13,106 nucleotides of DNA from Clostridiales bacterium (lineage in GTDB: Bacteria; Bacillota; Clostridia; Oscillospirales; Butyricicoccaceae), in the NCBI GenBank assembly GCA_026419635.1, contig JANZZB010000005.1, positions 7,807-20,912 on the forward strand, given 5' to 3'. A program made the translations under genes and the position numbers. Under the pieces are notes generated by a model. The model did no database searches, was not told the origin of the DNA, and saw only the letters and a program-made list of their open reading frames with translations. Positions 1 through 6,780 of the stretch are shown here, one piece after another. Every line of letters begins with the position of its first letter. Position 1 is the first letter of the stretch.

Positions 1-804
1 GTATTTATTCCCGCCATATACGGTGCTTATAAAGGTGTAGAAGTAGTCAGCCGTCTGTCCGTATTTATTATTCCGTTTGTTTTGCTGGCTGTTTTAATTT
101 TCTTTTTCATGGGACTAAGCAAGATGGATCTTAGCATATTACAGCCGGTGCTTGAGGATTCAAAAATATCAGACATCAATACAGGAGCGTTTATTACTGG
201 CGCTCGTTATTCGGAAGGTCTTATCTTTTTGGTCTTTTCTTATTTCCTGACGCAAAAAGCCAACTTTAATAAAGTATTTTTCAAATCCCTTATTGTATTT
301 GGCATTGCGTTCGAAATAATCGTCATTTCCACTATAACAGTGTTAGGCGTTGATTACGCAAAAAATTTGTTTAACCCTTACTTCGTCTATATCCGGCAAC
401 TTCAAGTTTCTGATGTTATACAAAGGGTACAAGCGTTTAATACCCTCTCTTGGTTTCCCGGAATTTTACTGAAACTTAGCATTGATTGTTTTATGGCCAG
501 TTATATCTTTTCCGGAATTTTCAACTCAAAATCTCACAAAAAATATGTAATCCCACTCGCTATCATTTCCTTTTTAATTTGTATGCTGCCCGCATTGCAG
601 AAAACCAGCGTCATATTCAAACTCTTATCTGATCAGATTTTCCCGTTTTTTACGCTTCCCGTTACGTTAGTGCTTCCTTTATTAATGATGATTATGTACT
701 TTATAAGAAGAAAAAAAATTGAAATATTAATTGAACAAAAAAAATTGCAGCTTGCGCTGGCAAAAAACGATTTTTTTAAGTCTGCGGAAAACGAAACAGA
801 TTGA
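1..804 (+). CDS. GerAB-family spore germination permease (3' part, 5' end outside window)
   Basis: The frame is open from base 1 and ends in TGA at 802-804, so only the C-terminal ~267 residues of a ~360-residue protein are present. Near the start it reads AYKGVEVVSRLSVFIIPFVL, the membrane region typical of the endospore germination permease (GerAB/YndE/GerKB) branch of the APC superfamily. Several further hydrophobic segments follow, then a short charged tail (RRKKIEILIEQKKLQ) at the cytoplasmic end. In this family the protein sits in the spore inner membrane with GerAA and GerAC and senses or transmits the nutrient germinant. No gerAC lies downstream; a terminator follows directly, so this is the last gene of its operon, as in A-C-B ordered ger operons. 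An internal start at codon 28 would miss conserved sequence before it and is not the true start. Confidence 0.88.
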   Translation, partial: VFIPAIYGAYKGVEVVSRLSVFIIPFVLLAVLIFFFMGLSKMDLSILQPVLEDSKISDINTGAFITGARYSEGLIFLVFSYFLTQKANFNKVFFKSLIVFGIAFEIIVISTITVLGVDYAKNLFNPYFVYIRQLQVSDVIQRVQAFNTLSWFPGILLKLSIDCFMASYIFSGIFNSKSHKKYVIPLAIISFLICMLPALQKTSVIFKLLSDQIFPFFTLPVTLVLPLLMMIMYFIRRKKIEILIEQKKLQLALAKNDFFKSAENETD

Positions 805-818
805 TAAAAACGATATAA

Positions 819-852
819 AAAACAGCCGCTTGTACATACAAGCGGCTGTTTT
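819..852. terminator. Bidirectional rho-independent terminator
   Basis: A perfect 15-bp stem (819-833 with 838-852) closes on a 4-nt ACAT loop. It has a run of A on the left and T on the right, so it can end transcription of the germination permease gene (+) and of the small coiled-coil gene (-), which converge here. Confidence 0.9.
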
Positions 853-884
853 ATGTAGTTTTTACGGCGGGTTTAATTGTACTT

Positions 885-1076
885 TTAGAATTGCAAAGCA
901 ATCTGATCAATCTGTGCCTGAATCAATTGAAGCTTTTGGTGTTTTATTTCCGCATTATCATCACTGTTTGCCGTAATTTGAATTCTCTTCTTCATTTCTT
1001 TTACTTGGTCTTCAAGCGCCTCGATCGTTTTTTCATATGATGACAGATACGAAGAAGACATTAATGATATTTCCAT
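885..1076 (-). CDS. Small coiled-coil protein (FlxA-like)
   Basis: This encodes about 63 residues. After a Ser-rich start (MEISLMSSSYLSSYEK) nearly everything is heptad-like and charged: EKTIEALEDQVKEMKKRIQ, then HQKLQLIQAQIDQIALQF, with a short acidic linker between. The pattern of an EALE-type helix, a linker and a Q-rich helix resembles small FlxA-like proteins of Clostridia, whose function is unknown. The frame also has an ATG at 1088, but its only AGGATGG-like ribosome site touches that codon; the same site is better spaced for the ATG at 1076. It runs towards the terminator at 819-852. A 65-nt AT-rich gap separates it from the HD-domain gene upstream, so it may have its own promoter or be read through. 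The family assignment is tentative. Confidence 0.6.
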   Translation of the reverse strand: MEISLMSSSYLSSYEKTIEALEDQVKEMKKRIQITANSDDNAEIKHQKLQLIQAQIDQIALQF

Positions 1077-1153
1077 ATAGAACACCATCCTAATAGAATT
1101 CTATACCTTATATCGACCGTTTATATTAAAAGTTTACTTTATTTTTATAATTT

Positions 1154-1822
1154 TTATAAAAGGCCAAGCCCGTTAATATTCAACTTAAACTGCAAACCGA
1201 AAAAGTTTGCAGCGCGTCTGCAAAGAATCATACGGTTTAAGAAAATTTCAAAATAATCCATTACTGCGCAGATTTCCGTATCGATTTGAATGTTAAACGT
1301 AAAGGTTTTATTCTCGATATCCAGATCGACGGTTGAATCGTATACGGCATAATTCACACGGTCATGTATATCAAAGTTTGCAATATCCTGATTGCGCACT
1401 CTGGATCGTCTGACATCGGTTTTATCCGCCAGAATTAAAGCGGCCGCGATCGCGTTAACAGGAAACGCGGAGCCTTCATCATGATTTCCGATAGCCGTTA
1501 TCACCGCAGCCACGTCCTCAGCACACATACCCATTTTATCAAGAATACGAAAAGCCATGATCGCTCCGCTTTGCGCATGGTCGAGGCGGTTGACGACATT
1601 TCCGATATCGTGCATAAAGCCCGCAATCTGCGCAAGCTCCGCTTCCCTTCCGGAATAGCCTAGCTTTATTAGAAGATTACTTGCAACCTCTGCACATTTC
1701 ATGACATGCGTAAAAGAATGCTCCGTAAAACCAAGTGCTTTTAAGGATATATCTGCCTGGTTGATATAAGTTCGTATTTCCTTTGAATGCCGGACATCGC
1801 GAAAAGTAATCGTTTCGCCCAT
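1154..1822 (-). CDS. HD-domain phosphohydrolase-like protein
   Basis: This is a 222-residue soluble protein. Metal-binding HD-superfamily residues are visible in order: H39 in EHSFTHV, H71-D72 in GFMHDIGN, H82, H114-D115 in IGNHDEG, and D133 in LADKTDVRRSR. This matches HD/HDIG metal-dependent phosphohydrolases, many of which act on nucleotides or cyclic dinucleotides. The substrate cannot be read from the sequence. The C-terminal ~70 residues (from about 155) form a beta-rich, poorly characterised tail (STVDLDIENKTFTFNIQID). The ATG at 1822 follows GGAGG with a spacing of 6 nt, which fixes the start. The stop of the Cys-rich gene lies 19 nt upstream, so the two probably share a transcript. 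Confidence 0.85.
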   Translation of the reverse strand: MGETITFRDVRHSKEIRTYINQADISLKALGFTEHSFTHVMKCAEVASNLLIKLGYSGREAELAQIAGFMHDIGNVVNRLDHAQSGAIMAFRILDKMGMCAEDVAAVITAIGNHDEGSAFPVNAIAAALILADKTDVRRSRVRNQDIANFDIHDRVNYAVYDSTVDLDIENKTFTFNIQIDTEICAVMDYFEIFLNRMILCRRAANFFGLQFKLNINGLGLL

Positions 1823-1841
1823 TTTATCCTCCGATGTGATA

Positions 1842-2000
1842 TTATTTATTTTTCTTACTGGCTTTTAAAACTGATTTTCTTTTACAGTATGGCGGATAGA
1901 TGGATTTTGTGTGACGTTCGATGCATTCGGAGCATTTTCCGTGACGTACACAATGAATTCTTTTGCAATTACATTTTTCCGTTCCATTTTCAAGCAACAT
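1842..2000 (-). CDS. Small Cys-rich protein, probable metal-binding
   Basis: This is a ~52-residue basic protein with six cysteines arranged C10-x-C12-x4-C17-x5-C23-x2-C26 and then C39, with H20 and H30 between them. That spacing suggests a zinc-binding fold. Similar short Cys/His-rich proteins with an RHGKC-like core occur in Clostridia without known function. The frame opens at an ATG at 2024, but GAGGTG lies at 2004-2009, inside that longer version. The real start is therefore one of ATG 2003, ATG 2000 or TTG 1997; the TTG has the best spacing (6 nt). I give ATG 2000 as a compromise. It is the first gene of a likely two-gene unit with the HD-domain gene. Confidence 0.6.
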   Translation of the reverse strand: MLLENGTEKCNCKRIHCVRHGKCSECIERHTKSIYPPYCKRKSVLKASKKNK

Positions 2001-2045
2001 CATCACCTCATAAAACCAATCCATTTTAAGTATATTACTCAGGCT

Positions 2046-2140
2046 ATTTTACCATAAATTTCAGTTTTCTATATGGCTTTACAATATACCTCAAAAAATT
2101 TTACCGTAATTTCCGTTTTAATTATAAAATTTCCGTTCTG
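2046..2140. repeat. AT-rich imperfect direct repeats in the divergent intergenic region
   Basis: The gap between the Cys-rich gene (-) and the helical-bundle gene (+), about 2004-2259, holds two ~22-nt imperfect direct repeats (2046-2068 and 2098-2119) with the shared pattern ATTTTACCRTAA-TTTC-GTTTT. A partial third copy, AATTTCCGTT, is at 2127-2136. Read on the minus strand, the first copy carries an extended -10-like TGGTAAAAT. They may be operator or promoter repeats. No convincing sigma-G or sigma-F promoter was found for the plus-strand genes. Confidence 0.35.
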
Positions 2141-2259
2141 GGTGAAACTATTCATAATCAAATAATTTGGTTTTAATTATTGAAAATTCGGCACGCCGTT
2201 TGTCGAAAAAAAACGGCACCCATGTTTCGCATTCCCGAAATGTGGTAAACGGAGGTTTT

Positions 2260-2691
2260 ATGAACGCAAATTTACAAATGTTAAATTATATCCATCAAAA
2301 TTCACAGATGGGTCAGGAAACGCTCAACCAGCTGATAAAAATAAACAAAGACCCTGAGTTCGAAACGGTATTAAGCATTCAGTATAATGAGTATAAACAT
2401 ATTTTTGATTCATCGGAACAAAAAATCAGCACTCTTGGCGGTGATGTCAAAAATGCCAATCCCTATAAAAAAGTATCGTCCTACCTCGCTTCGAACCTGG
2501 GTACGCTTATTGATAAATCGCCTTCGCACATTTCCGAGATGTTAATACGCGGCAGCACAATGGGTGTGATTGATATAACAAAAAATCTAAAGGAATACCA
2601 AGACGCAGATCCGGACGTTTTAGCACTGGGGCAGCAGCTTCTCTCGTTTGAGCAACAAAATATTGAAGAGTGCAAACGGTTTTTACAGTGA
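2260..2691 (+). CDS. Small helical-bundle protein (ferritin-like), coupled to splB
   Basis: This is a 143-residue soluble protein with no Cys until near its end and no signal peptide. It appears almost wholly alpha-helical, with conserved-looking blocks MLNYIHQNSQMGQETLNQLI, QYNEYKHIF, SHISEMLIRGSTMGVIDITK and LLSFEQQNIEECKRFL. The layout suggests a four-helix bundle of the ferritin-like/DUF2383 kind, but I see no complete di-iron ExxH set, so no catalytic role is claimed. The start is set by GGAGG at 2251-2255, 4 nt before ATG 2260; the open frame upstream to 2167 lacks this support. Its TGA overlaps the ATG of splB by one base (TGATG), implying translational coupling and a role tied to spores or spore DNA repair. 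Confidence 0.72.
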   Translation: MNANLQMLNYIHQNSQMGQETLNQLIKINKDPEFETVLSIQYNEYKHIFDSSEQKISTLGGDVKNANPYKKVSSYLASNLGTLIDKSPSHISEMLIRGSTMGVIDITKNLKEYQDADPDVLALGQQLLSFEQQNIEECKRFLQ

Positions 2692-3689
2692 TGCACGAAC
2701 CGAAAAGGGTATACTACGAGGAAGCCGCTCTTGAATATGAACTAGGGAAAATACTGCGCCAAAAATATGCTCATCTAGAATGGATACCGATTGAGAACCA
2801 CAATAACATTCCCGAGCTTAGGCAAAACCCTAACAGTGAGTTTGCCAAAATGAAACAAGCGATCGTTGTAGCTGTGCGGAAAACTCATAAATTTACCGAG
2901 AATCATAAAACTTCGGATTTTTTGGTGCCATATACTTCATCCGGATGCTCTGCTGCCTGTCTTTATTGTTATCTTGTCTGTAACTATAATAAATGTGCTT
3001 TTCTAAGACTTTTTGTAAACCGTGAACAAATGCTTTCAAAAATAATAAAAACCGCCGAAAAAGGCGGCAGGGACCTCACTTTTGAAATAGGAAGCAATAG
3101 CGATCTGATATTAGAGAATGAAATAACAGAAAATCTTAACTGGACGATTGAAAATTTCGGAAAAACAAAAAAAGGATTCCTTACTTTTCCCACAAAATTT
3201 GATATGGTCGATCCTCTACTTTCCTTGCGTCACAATTGCAGAATTAAAATTCGTATGAGTGTGAATCCGGAAGAAATTATAAAAAATATAGAATATGGAA
3301 CTTCCCATCTTACAAACCGTATAGAAGCGGTCAATAAACTGCGAAATGCAGGCTATCCGGTTGGGCTTTTAATCGCTCCTGTTGTCATGTTGCCGAACTG
3401 GAAAGAACAATACTCAGACTTGCTTCTTAAGCTGCGGGAATGTTTAAGCCCGGAAGCAAAACATCACTTGCCCGTTGAAGTGATTTTTATGACTTATAGC
3501 TACGTGCATCGGATGATCAACAACGAAGCCTTTCCAAAAGCGGTCGAGCTTTACGATAAAGACCGGATGACGGGACGCGGCATGGGTAAATATTGTTATA
3601 AACCGGGGCTAAAAGAAGACGGTGAACAATTTTTAAGAGAGGAAATTTCAAAAGTCCTTCCGGAAGTTAAAATCGAATATATTGTATAG
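2691..3689 (+). CDS. splB: Spore photoproduct lyase (radical SAM)
   Basis: This is a 332-residue enzyme of the SplB family, which reverses the UV-made spore photoproduct (5-thyminyl-5,6-dihydrothymine) in DNA during germination using S-adenosylmethionine. The radical SAM motif is C86-x3-C90-x2-C93, flanked by Y92 and Y94, which match the Tyr pair needed in Bacillus SplB. Other family blocks are visible: LEYELGK near the start, FPTKFDMVDPLL, NPEEIIKNIEYGT, RIEAVNKLRNAGYPVG and, at the end, GMGKYCYKP and VKIEYIV. The start at ATG 2691 (MHEPKRVYYEEAALEYELG) lines up with Bacillus SplB (remembered sequence) and overlaps the previous stop. A GTG at 2670 would add 7 residues without a ribosome site. 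Oddly, the FEASCTSD block that holds the H-donor Cys in Bacillus reads FEIGSNSD here, with Ser135 in place of Cys. Two extra cysteines (C97, C102) follow the cluster motif. Confidence 0.93.
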   Translation: MHEPKRVYYEEAALEYELGKILRQKYAHLEWIPIENHNNIPELRQNPNSEFAKMKQAIVVAVRKTHKFTENHKTSDFLVPYTSSGCSAACLYCYLVCNYNKCAFLRLFVNREQMLSKIIKTAEKGGRDLTFEIGSNSDLILENEITENLNWTIENFGKTKKGFLTFPTKFDMVDPLLSLRHNCRIKIRMSVNPEEIIKNIEYGTSHLTNRIEAVNKLRNAGYPVGLLIAPVVMLPNWKEQYSDLLLKLRECLSPEAKHHLPVEVIFMTYSYVHRMINNEAFPKAVELYDKDRMTGRGMGKYCYKPGLKEDGEQFLREEISKVLPEVKIEYIV

Positions 3690-3702
3690 AAATACAGAAT
3701 AT

Positions 3703-4083
3703 CTAAGTGCCGGCAAAAAAGCGTATGGCATATTTCCCAAGGTAAACCCCTGTCACACACAATAACACGCTAACAGATGCATATTCCAAACCAAGGAATA
3801 ACTTCCCTTTTTCAATCAGGTTAACCGTTTCAAGAGAAAAAGTTGAAAAGGTTGTATATCCGCCGAAAATACCAACTGTGAGAAAGAGTAAAAGATTCGG
3901 GTGAATAGGCGTTATTTTGGATGAGAATTCGGTAACCATTCCGATTGCAATCGCTCCGGTAAAATTAATGAACATGGTTACAATCGGAAAATCCTTCGCA
4001 ATATCGGAAAACCCGATATTAACTAAATATCTTAAGACCGCGCCGATAAACCCGCCCAATCCGACAAGAATGCAATTAACCAT
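3703..4083 (-). CDS. crcB: Fluoride channel CrcB/Fluc
   Basis: This is a 126-residue, four-helix membrane protein that exports fluoride passively as a dual-topology dimer. Family marks are GGFIGAVLRY (10-19) in helix 1, the pore Asn in FINFTGA (N40), and GIFGGYTTFSTFS (71-83), which carries the TTFST turn and the Phe residues of the fluoride path. The ATG at 4083 has GGAG about 8 nt upstream; a TTG at 4101 in the same frame lacks a site. A single-gene Fluc is expected to work as a homodimer. It converges on splB with only 13 nt between the stops and no visible terminator. Its leader carries a candidate fluoride riboswitch. Confidence 0.95.
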   Translation of the reverse strand: MVNCILVGLGGFIGAVLRYLVNIGFSDIAKDFPIVTMFINFTGAIAIGMVTEFSSKITPIHPNLLLFLTVGIFGGYTTFSTFSLETVNLIEKGKLFLGLEYASVSVLLCVTGVYLGKYAIRFFAGT

Positions 4084-4120
4084 AAAAAGAACTCCAGTCA
4101 AAATTTATTTTGAGCATAAT

Positions 4121-4164
4121 AAAAGCTGGTGATTTCTGTTTTATTGCAGAAGTCATCAGCTTTT
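4121..4164 (-). terminator. Riboswitch-controlled terminator in the crcB leader
   Basis: On the minus strand, AAAAGCTGATGACTTCTG (4164-4147) can pair with CAGAAATCACCAGCTTTT (4138-4121) across an 8-nt loop, with two internal mismatches. A moderate U-tract (TTTTATTAT) follows. The left arm contains the 3' conserved part of the putative fluoride aptamer, so forming one excludes the other. It can also stop read-through from the upstream blaR1-like gene. Confidence 0.75.
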
Positions 4165-4207
4165 TAAGCAATTCAGGCAAATGCCATGGGAGAGCTTCAT
4201 TCCCAAT
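4145..4207 (-). promoter_or_regulatory. Candidate fluoride riboswitch (crcB motif)
   Basis: Read 5'->3' on the minus strand, the leader has CATTGGGAATGAAG, then CTCTCCC closing a short GGGA/TCCC stem, then a short GCTT-AAA-AAGC hairpin, and GCTGATGACTTCTGC. This is the layout of the crcB RNA motif as remembered from Thermotoga petrophila and Pseudomonas syringae: the stem, then GCTGATG followed by a pseudoknot strand. The pseudoknot strands here are GAAG (4198-4195) and CTTC (4152-4149), complementary but different in sequence from those examples. It lies directly upstream of crcB and shares its 3' strand with a terminator, so fluoride binding should allow read-through. A spacer of about 15 nt before the small hairpin is longer than usual. 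Confidence 0.75.
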
Positions 4208-4213
4208 GAAGTT

Positions 4214-4242
4214 ATTTTATCATAAGTTACATTCATGTGCAA
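4214..4242 (-). promoter_or_regulatory. Putative crcB promoter
   Basis: On the minus strand, TTGCAC (4242-4237) and TAAAAT (4219-4214) are separated by 17 nt. The -35 is weak and the -10 is good. The predicted start is near 4207, immediately before the aptamer, which supports the call. It sits in the gap after the blaR1-like stop codon. Confidence 0.5.
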
Positions 4243-4257
4243 ATGGATATAACTTTG

Positions 4258-6780
4258 CTATGTTAACGGTGTAAGCGTTCCGTCATAGTCTTTTAATGAT
4301 ACCCCGGTTAATTTATTTTGTGTTAAACAGAGAATTACATTCCTTTTCATTTTTTCTCTTAAATCTTGGTAATTACTATAATGCTTGACGATCGCTTTGG
4401 CAATATCGGATCTGGGAGCGCAAAATTCCTGAATCGATTTTTGAAAATAAGAACCGTCTTTTGCTTCAATATAGTCTTTAAGAATATATGCACCTTCTGA
4501 ATTCTTTGTATAGATAATGGCGGCCGGCACGACACCTGCCCCGCTTTGTGACAGGGTGTTTCCATACAGGTTATAGCTTCCGTAATATACCGTCGCAAAA
4601 ATCTTAAGTTCGTTGTTGTTCTCAGTAGCACCGAATATATGCGGCGCAACAATCGTCATACTTGCAGAGTTTTTATATTTTTCAAGTGCAGCCTTATAGA
4701 CAAGCTCCTCCGTTTTATCCTTTGCTTCCGGCAGTAAATCCGATAATTCCTTTGCGGTATAAGGAGCCAGTTTTTTATACCATTCCGTTGGGGTTAAATA
4801 GCTGCCTTCTTTGACATTATTACGGTCACCCAGAATTTCTTTACATAAAGACATCATAATTTGCCCTTTTAATCCGTCCGCACGCCCTTCTCCAAACTGG
4901 GAAAGCATATAACTCAGTGCGTCATCGCCCATTTTTAGTATTTCTTCGTATTCATTCCTATGAGCATTTATATATGCTTCCGGATTGGACGCCTCCTTTG
5001 GCGACGACATAATGGACTCAAGCCTCGTTTCTACTCTTCCAGATATGTCCGATTCCTCGACAAAGCCGATGCTGATGGATGAACCGGGAAAATGAATCGA
5101 TTCACTGACGGCAAGCATTTCATTTTTTGTAAGACTCGCATCATGACGAATACTGAGATACGTTTCCCCTTCATAGGCTTTCAGCCGTTCATTGATTTTA
5201 TCAATGTCTTTTGTTGCAATATCTGTGTTATATATGGTTTTGCTGTCTGACACTTTATTCTTATAAGGCACGAAAGTGTAATATAGATCATCGTTCCCCG
5301 TCAGTTTTTTGTTTCTCCAGACATAAAGCTCGATATTTTTTGTAATGGATACGGGCAGATTCACCTTCTCAATGCCGTTCCAGTCTACGGATGAAAGTGA
5401 AGGGATGAATTCATCCCGAAATTTTATCAAAGATGAAGAGAAAACCTTAAAATCATGTCCGTATGTTTTCGCCAGTTCTTCTCTCTTATATGTATAGGTA
5501 ACAATATTTGTTCCGTCATCGAACCGGTAGCGAACAATATCAACGTTTCCGATCATAGCAAAGAGAACCGCGGCATTTTTTATAAGCGTATTTCCTTCGT
5601 CCGACGATATTTTAGAAGACTCATCCGGAGTAACCGTATAGTTTACGGTCAAACCGTAAGGCTCGGACTTCGTTTGAAGTGAAATTCCGTTTTTATATTG
5701 GGAATACGGCAGATTATCGGCAAGTCCATTGACTTTGGAAGCATCGCCGACATATTTTGTCTTATAACGATAAATGGAGGAGACATCATAACCATTTATA
5801 ATGTTTTTTGAACTTTCCCGGGCATTTGTAAGACAGAATATGCCGATCACCAAAACGGCAAGAATTGCCGCTGTACTCCAAATCACTTTCGGTTTCTTGT
5901 AACAGGCAATAAATTTGATTCTTCTTCTGATTTCCTTTGCCCCGTTTTGCATGGAAGTCGTAGCGATCAGAAAGTTATTTTTTTTAAGTGCCGTTTTTAA
6001 TAAAACGGAGGCATATTGCTTTCGGTCCTGAAGAATTTCAAGCACGCGATAATCACATAAGACCTCAATGTCGCGTCTTAGCGCGAAAAAGCAAATCCAT
6101 AAGACAGGATTGTACCAGTACAAGCATAAAAGAAGCGTACAAAACATTAAAACAGAGATGTCGTTGTACTTTAAATGCATCAGTTCATGGGTAAAAATAC
6201 TTTCCAGTTCATCGGCTGAATACCCTTCCGGGAGAATCAATTCCGGATTAACAATACCTTTTAAGAGAGGCGTCGATCCACCTCGGCGGATAACAATCGA
6301 CTTTGATACTCCGGTACTTCGCTTGCATTTATTTAATACCTGAAGAATTTCAGTCTCTGTGATAATCGGATATTGTTTTATTTTCCTGCCAAACAGAAAA
6401 TACACTGTTAAAAGGTATAGAAACAATGTTACCGCACCAATCCCCCAGATCACGGCAATTTTATCATAAACTGATTGATGAAGTATAAACGGCTTGCTCT
6501 GATCGGAAAGCACAACTTCTCCGACAACATAAGATTCTTGGCTTCGCGGCTTGCTATTTAAGGGCATATCTGACATTTCCACATTGCGAATGGCGGGAGT
6601 GTTGTTAAAAATACTAAAAGAACTTTCCGGCAGTACAGGGATTAACAGGCGAGCCGCGAGGATTGCCCATATATAAACATGCCATTTGGGTGATATTTTT
6701 TTTGAAAATAACGCTTTAATAAGCAGCACTGCAAAAGCTGTAACGGTACTGGAAATGATGAGATTAAAAAACTGCTCCAT
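4258..6780 (-). CDS. BlaR1/MecR1-type M56 membrane metallopeptidase with DUF4825-like domain
   Basis: This is an 840-residue antirepressor/sensor protease. Membrane helices are visible near 5-25, 35-50, 107-130, 206-233 and 300-318. The cytosolic zinc motif is H198-E-L-M-H202 in FTHELMHLKYND, with E239 in RRDIEVLCD as the likely third ligand; this is the M56 core that in BlaR1/MecR1 leads to cleavage of the BlaI/MecI repressor. After the last helix the extracellular part does not look like the penicillin-binding domain of BlaR1. Residues ~330-450 resemble DUF4825 (KYVGDASKV, YGLTVNY), and the remaining ~390 residues are unrecognised. The ATG at 6780 overlaps the repressor stop by one base (TAATG), so the two are translated as a pair. 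The signal sensed is unknown. Confidence 0.88.
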   Translation of the reverse strand: MEQFFNLIISSTVTAFAVLLIKALFSKKISPKWHVYIWAILAARLLIPVLPESSFSIFNNTPAIRNVEMSDMPLNSKPRSQESYVVGEVVLSDQSKPFILHQSVYDKIAVIWGIGAVTLFLYLLTVYFLFGRKIKQYPIITETEILQVLNKCKRSTGVSKSIVIRRGGSTPLLKGIVNPELILPEGYSADELESIFTHELMHLKYNDISVLMFCTLLLCLYWYNPVLWICFFALRRDIEVLCDYRVLEILQDRKQYASVLLKTALKKNNFLIATTSMQNGAKEIRRRIKFIACYKKPKVIWSTAAILAVLVIGIFCLTNARESSKNIINGYDVSSIYRYKTKYVGDASKVNGLADNLPYSQYKNGISLQTKSEPYGLTVNYTVTPDESSKISSDEGNTLIKNAAVLFAMIGNVDIVRYRFDDGTNIVTYTYKREELAKTYGHDFKVFSSSLIKFRDEFIPSLSSVDWNGIEKVNLPVSITKNIELYVWRNKKLTGNDDLYYTFVPYKNKVSDSKTIYNTDIATKDIDKINERLKAYEGETYLSIRHDASLTKNEMLAVSESIHFPGSSISIGFVEESDISGRVETRLESIMSSPKEASNPEAYINAHRNEYEEILKMGDDALSYMLSQFGEGRADGLKGQIMMSLCKEILGDRNNVKEGSYLTPTEWYKKLAPYTAKELSDLLPEAKDKTEELVYKAALEKYKNSASMTIVAPHIFGATENNNELKIFATVYYGSYNLYGNTLSQSGAGVVPAAIIYTKNSEGAYILKDYIEAKDGSYFQKSIQEFCAPRSDIAKAIVKHYSNYQDLREKMKRNVILCLTQNKLTGVSLKDYDGTLTPLT

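Noticed and set aside
2195..2217. Hairpin GCCGTTT/AAACGGC in the leader of the splB operon as a terminator or riboswitch
   Set aside because: A 7-bp stem with a 9-nt loop, not followed by a T-run and matching no known motif. It may be chance in an A-rich stretch.
2167..2259. N-terminal extension of the helical-bundle protein
   Set aside because: The frame is open but has no ribosome site, while GGAGG at 2251-2255 directly precedes ATG 2260. The extension is basic and low in complexity.
2670..2690. GTG at 2670 as the start of splB
   Set aside because: It has no ribosome site and adds 7 residues absent from the family. ATG 2691 overlaps the upstream stop and matches the family start.
4226..4257. 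AAGTTA/TAACTT inverted repeat after the blaR1-like stop as a terminator
   Set aside because: The stem is broken by mismatches and lacks a U-tract. The region is better explained by the crcB promoter.
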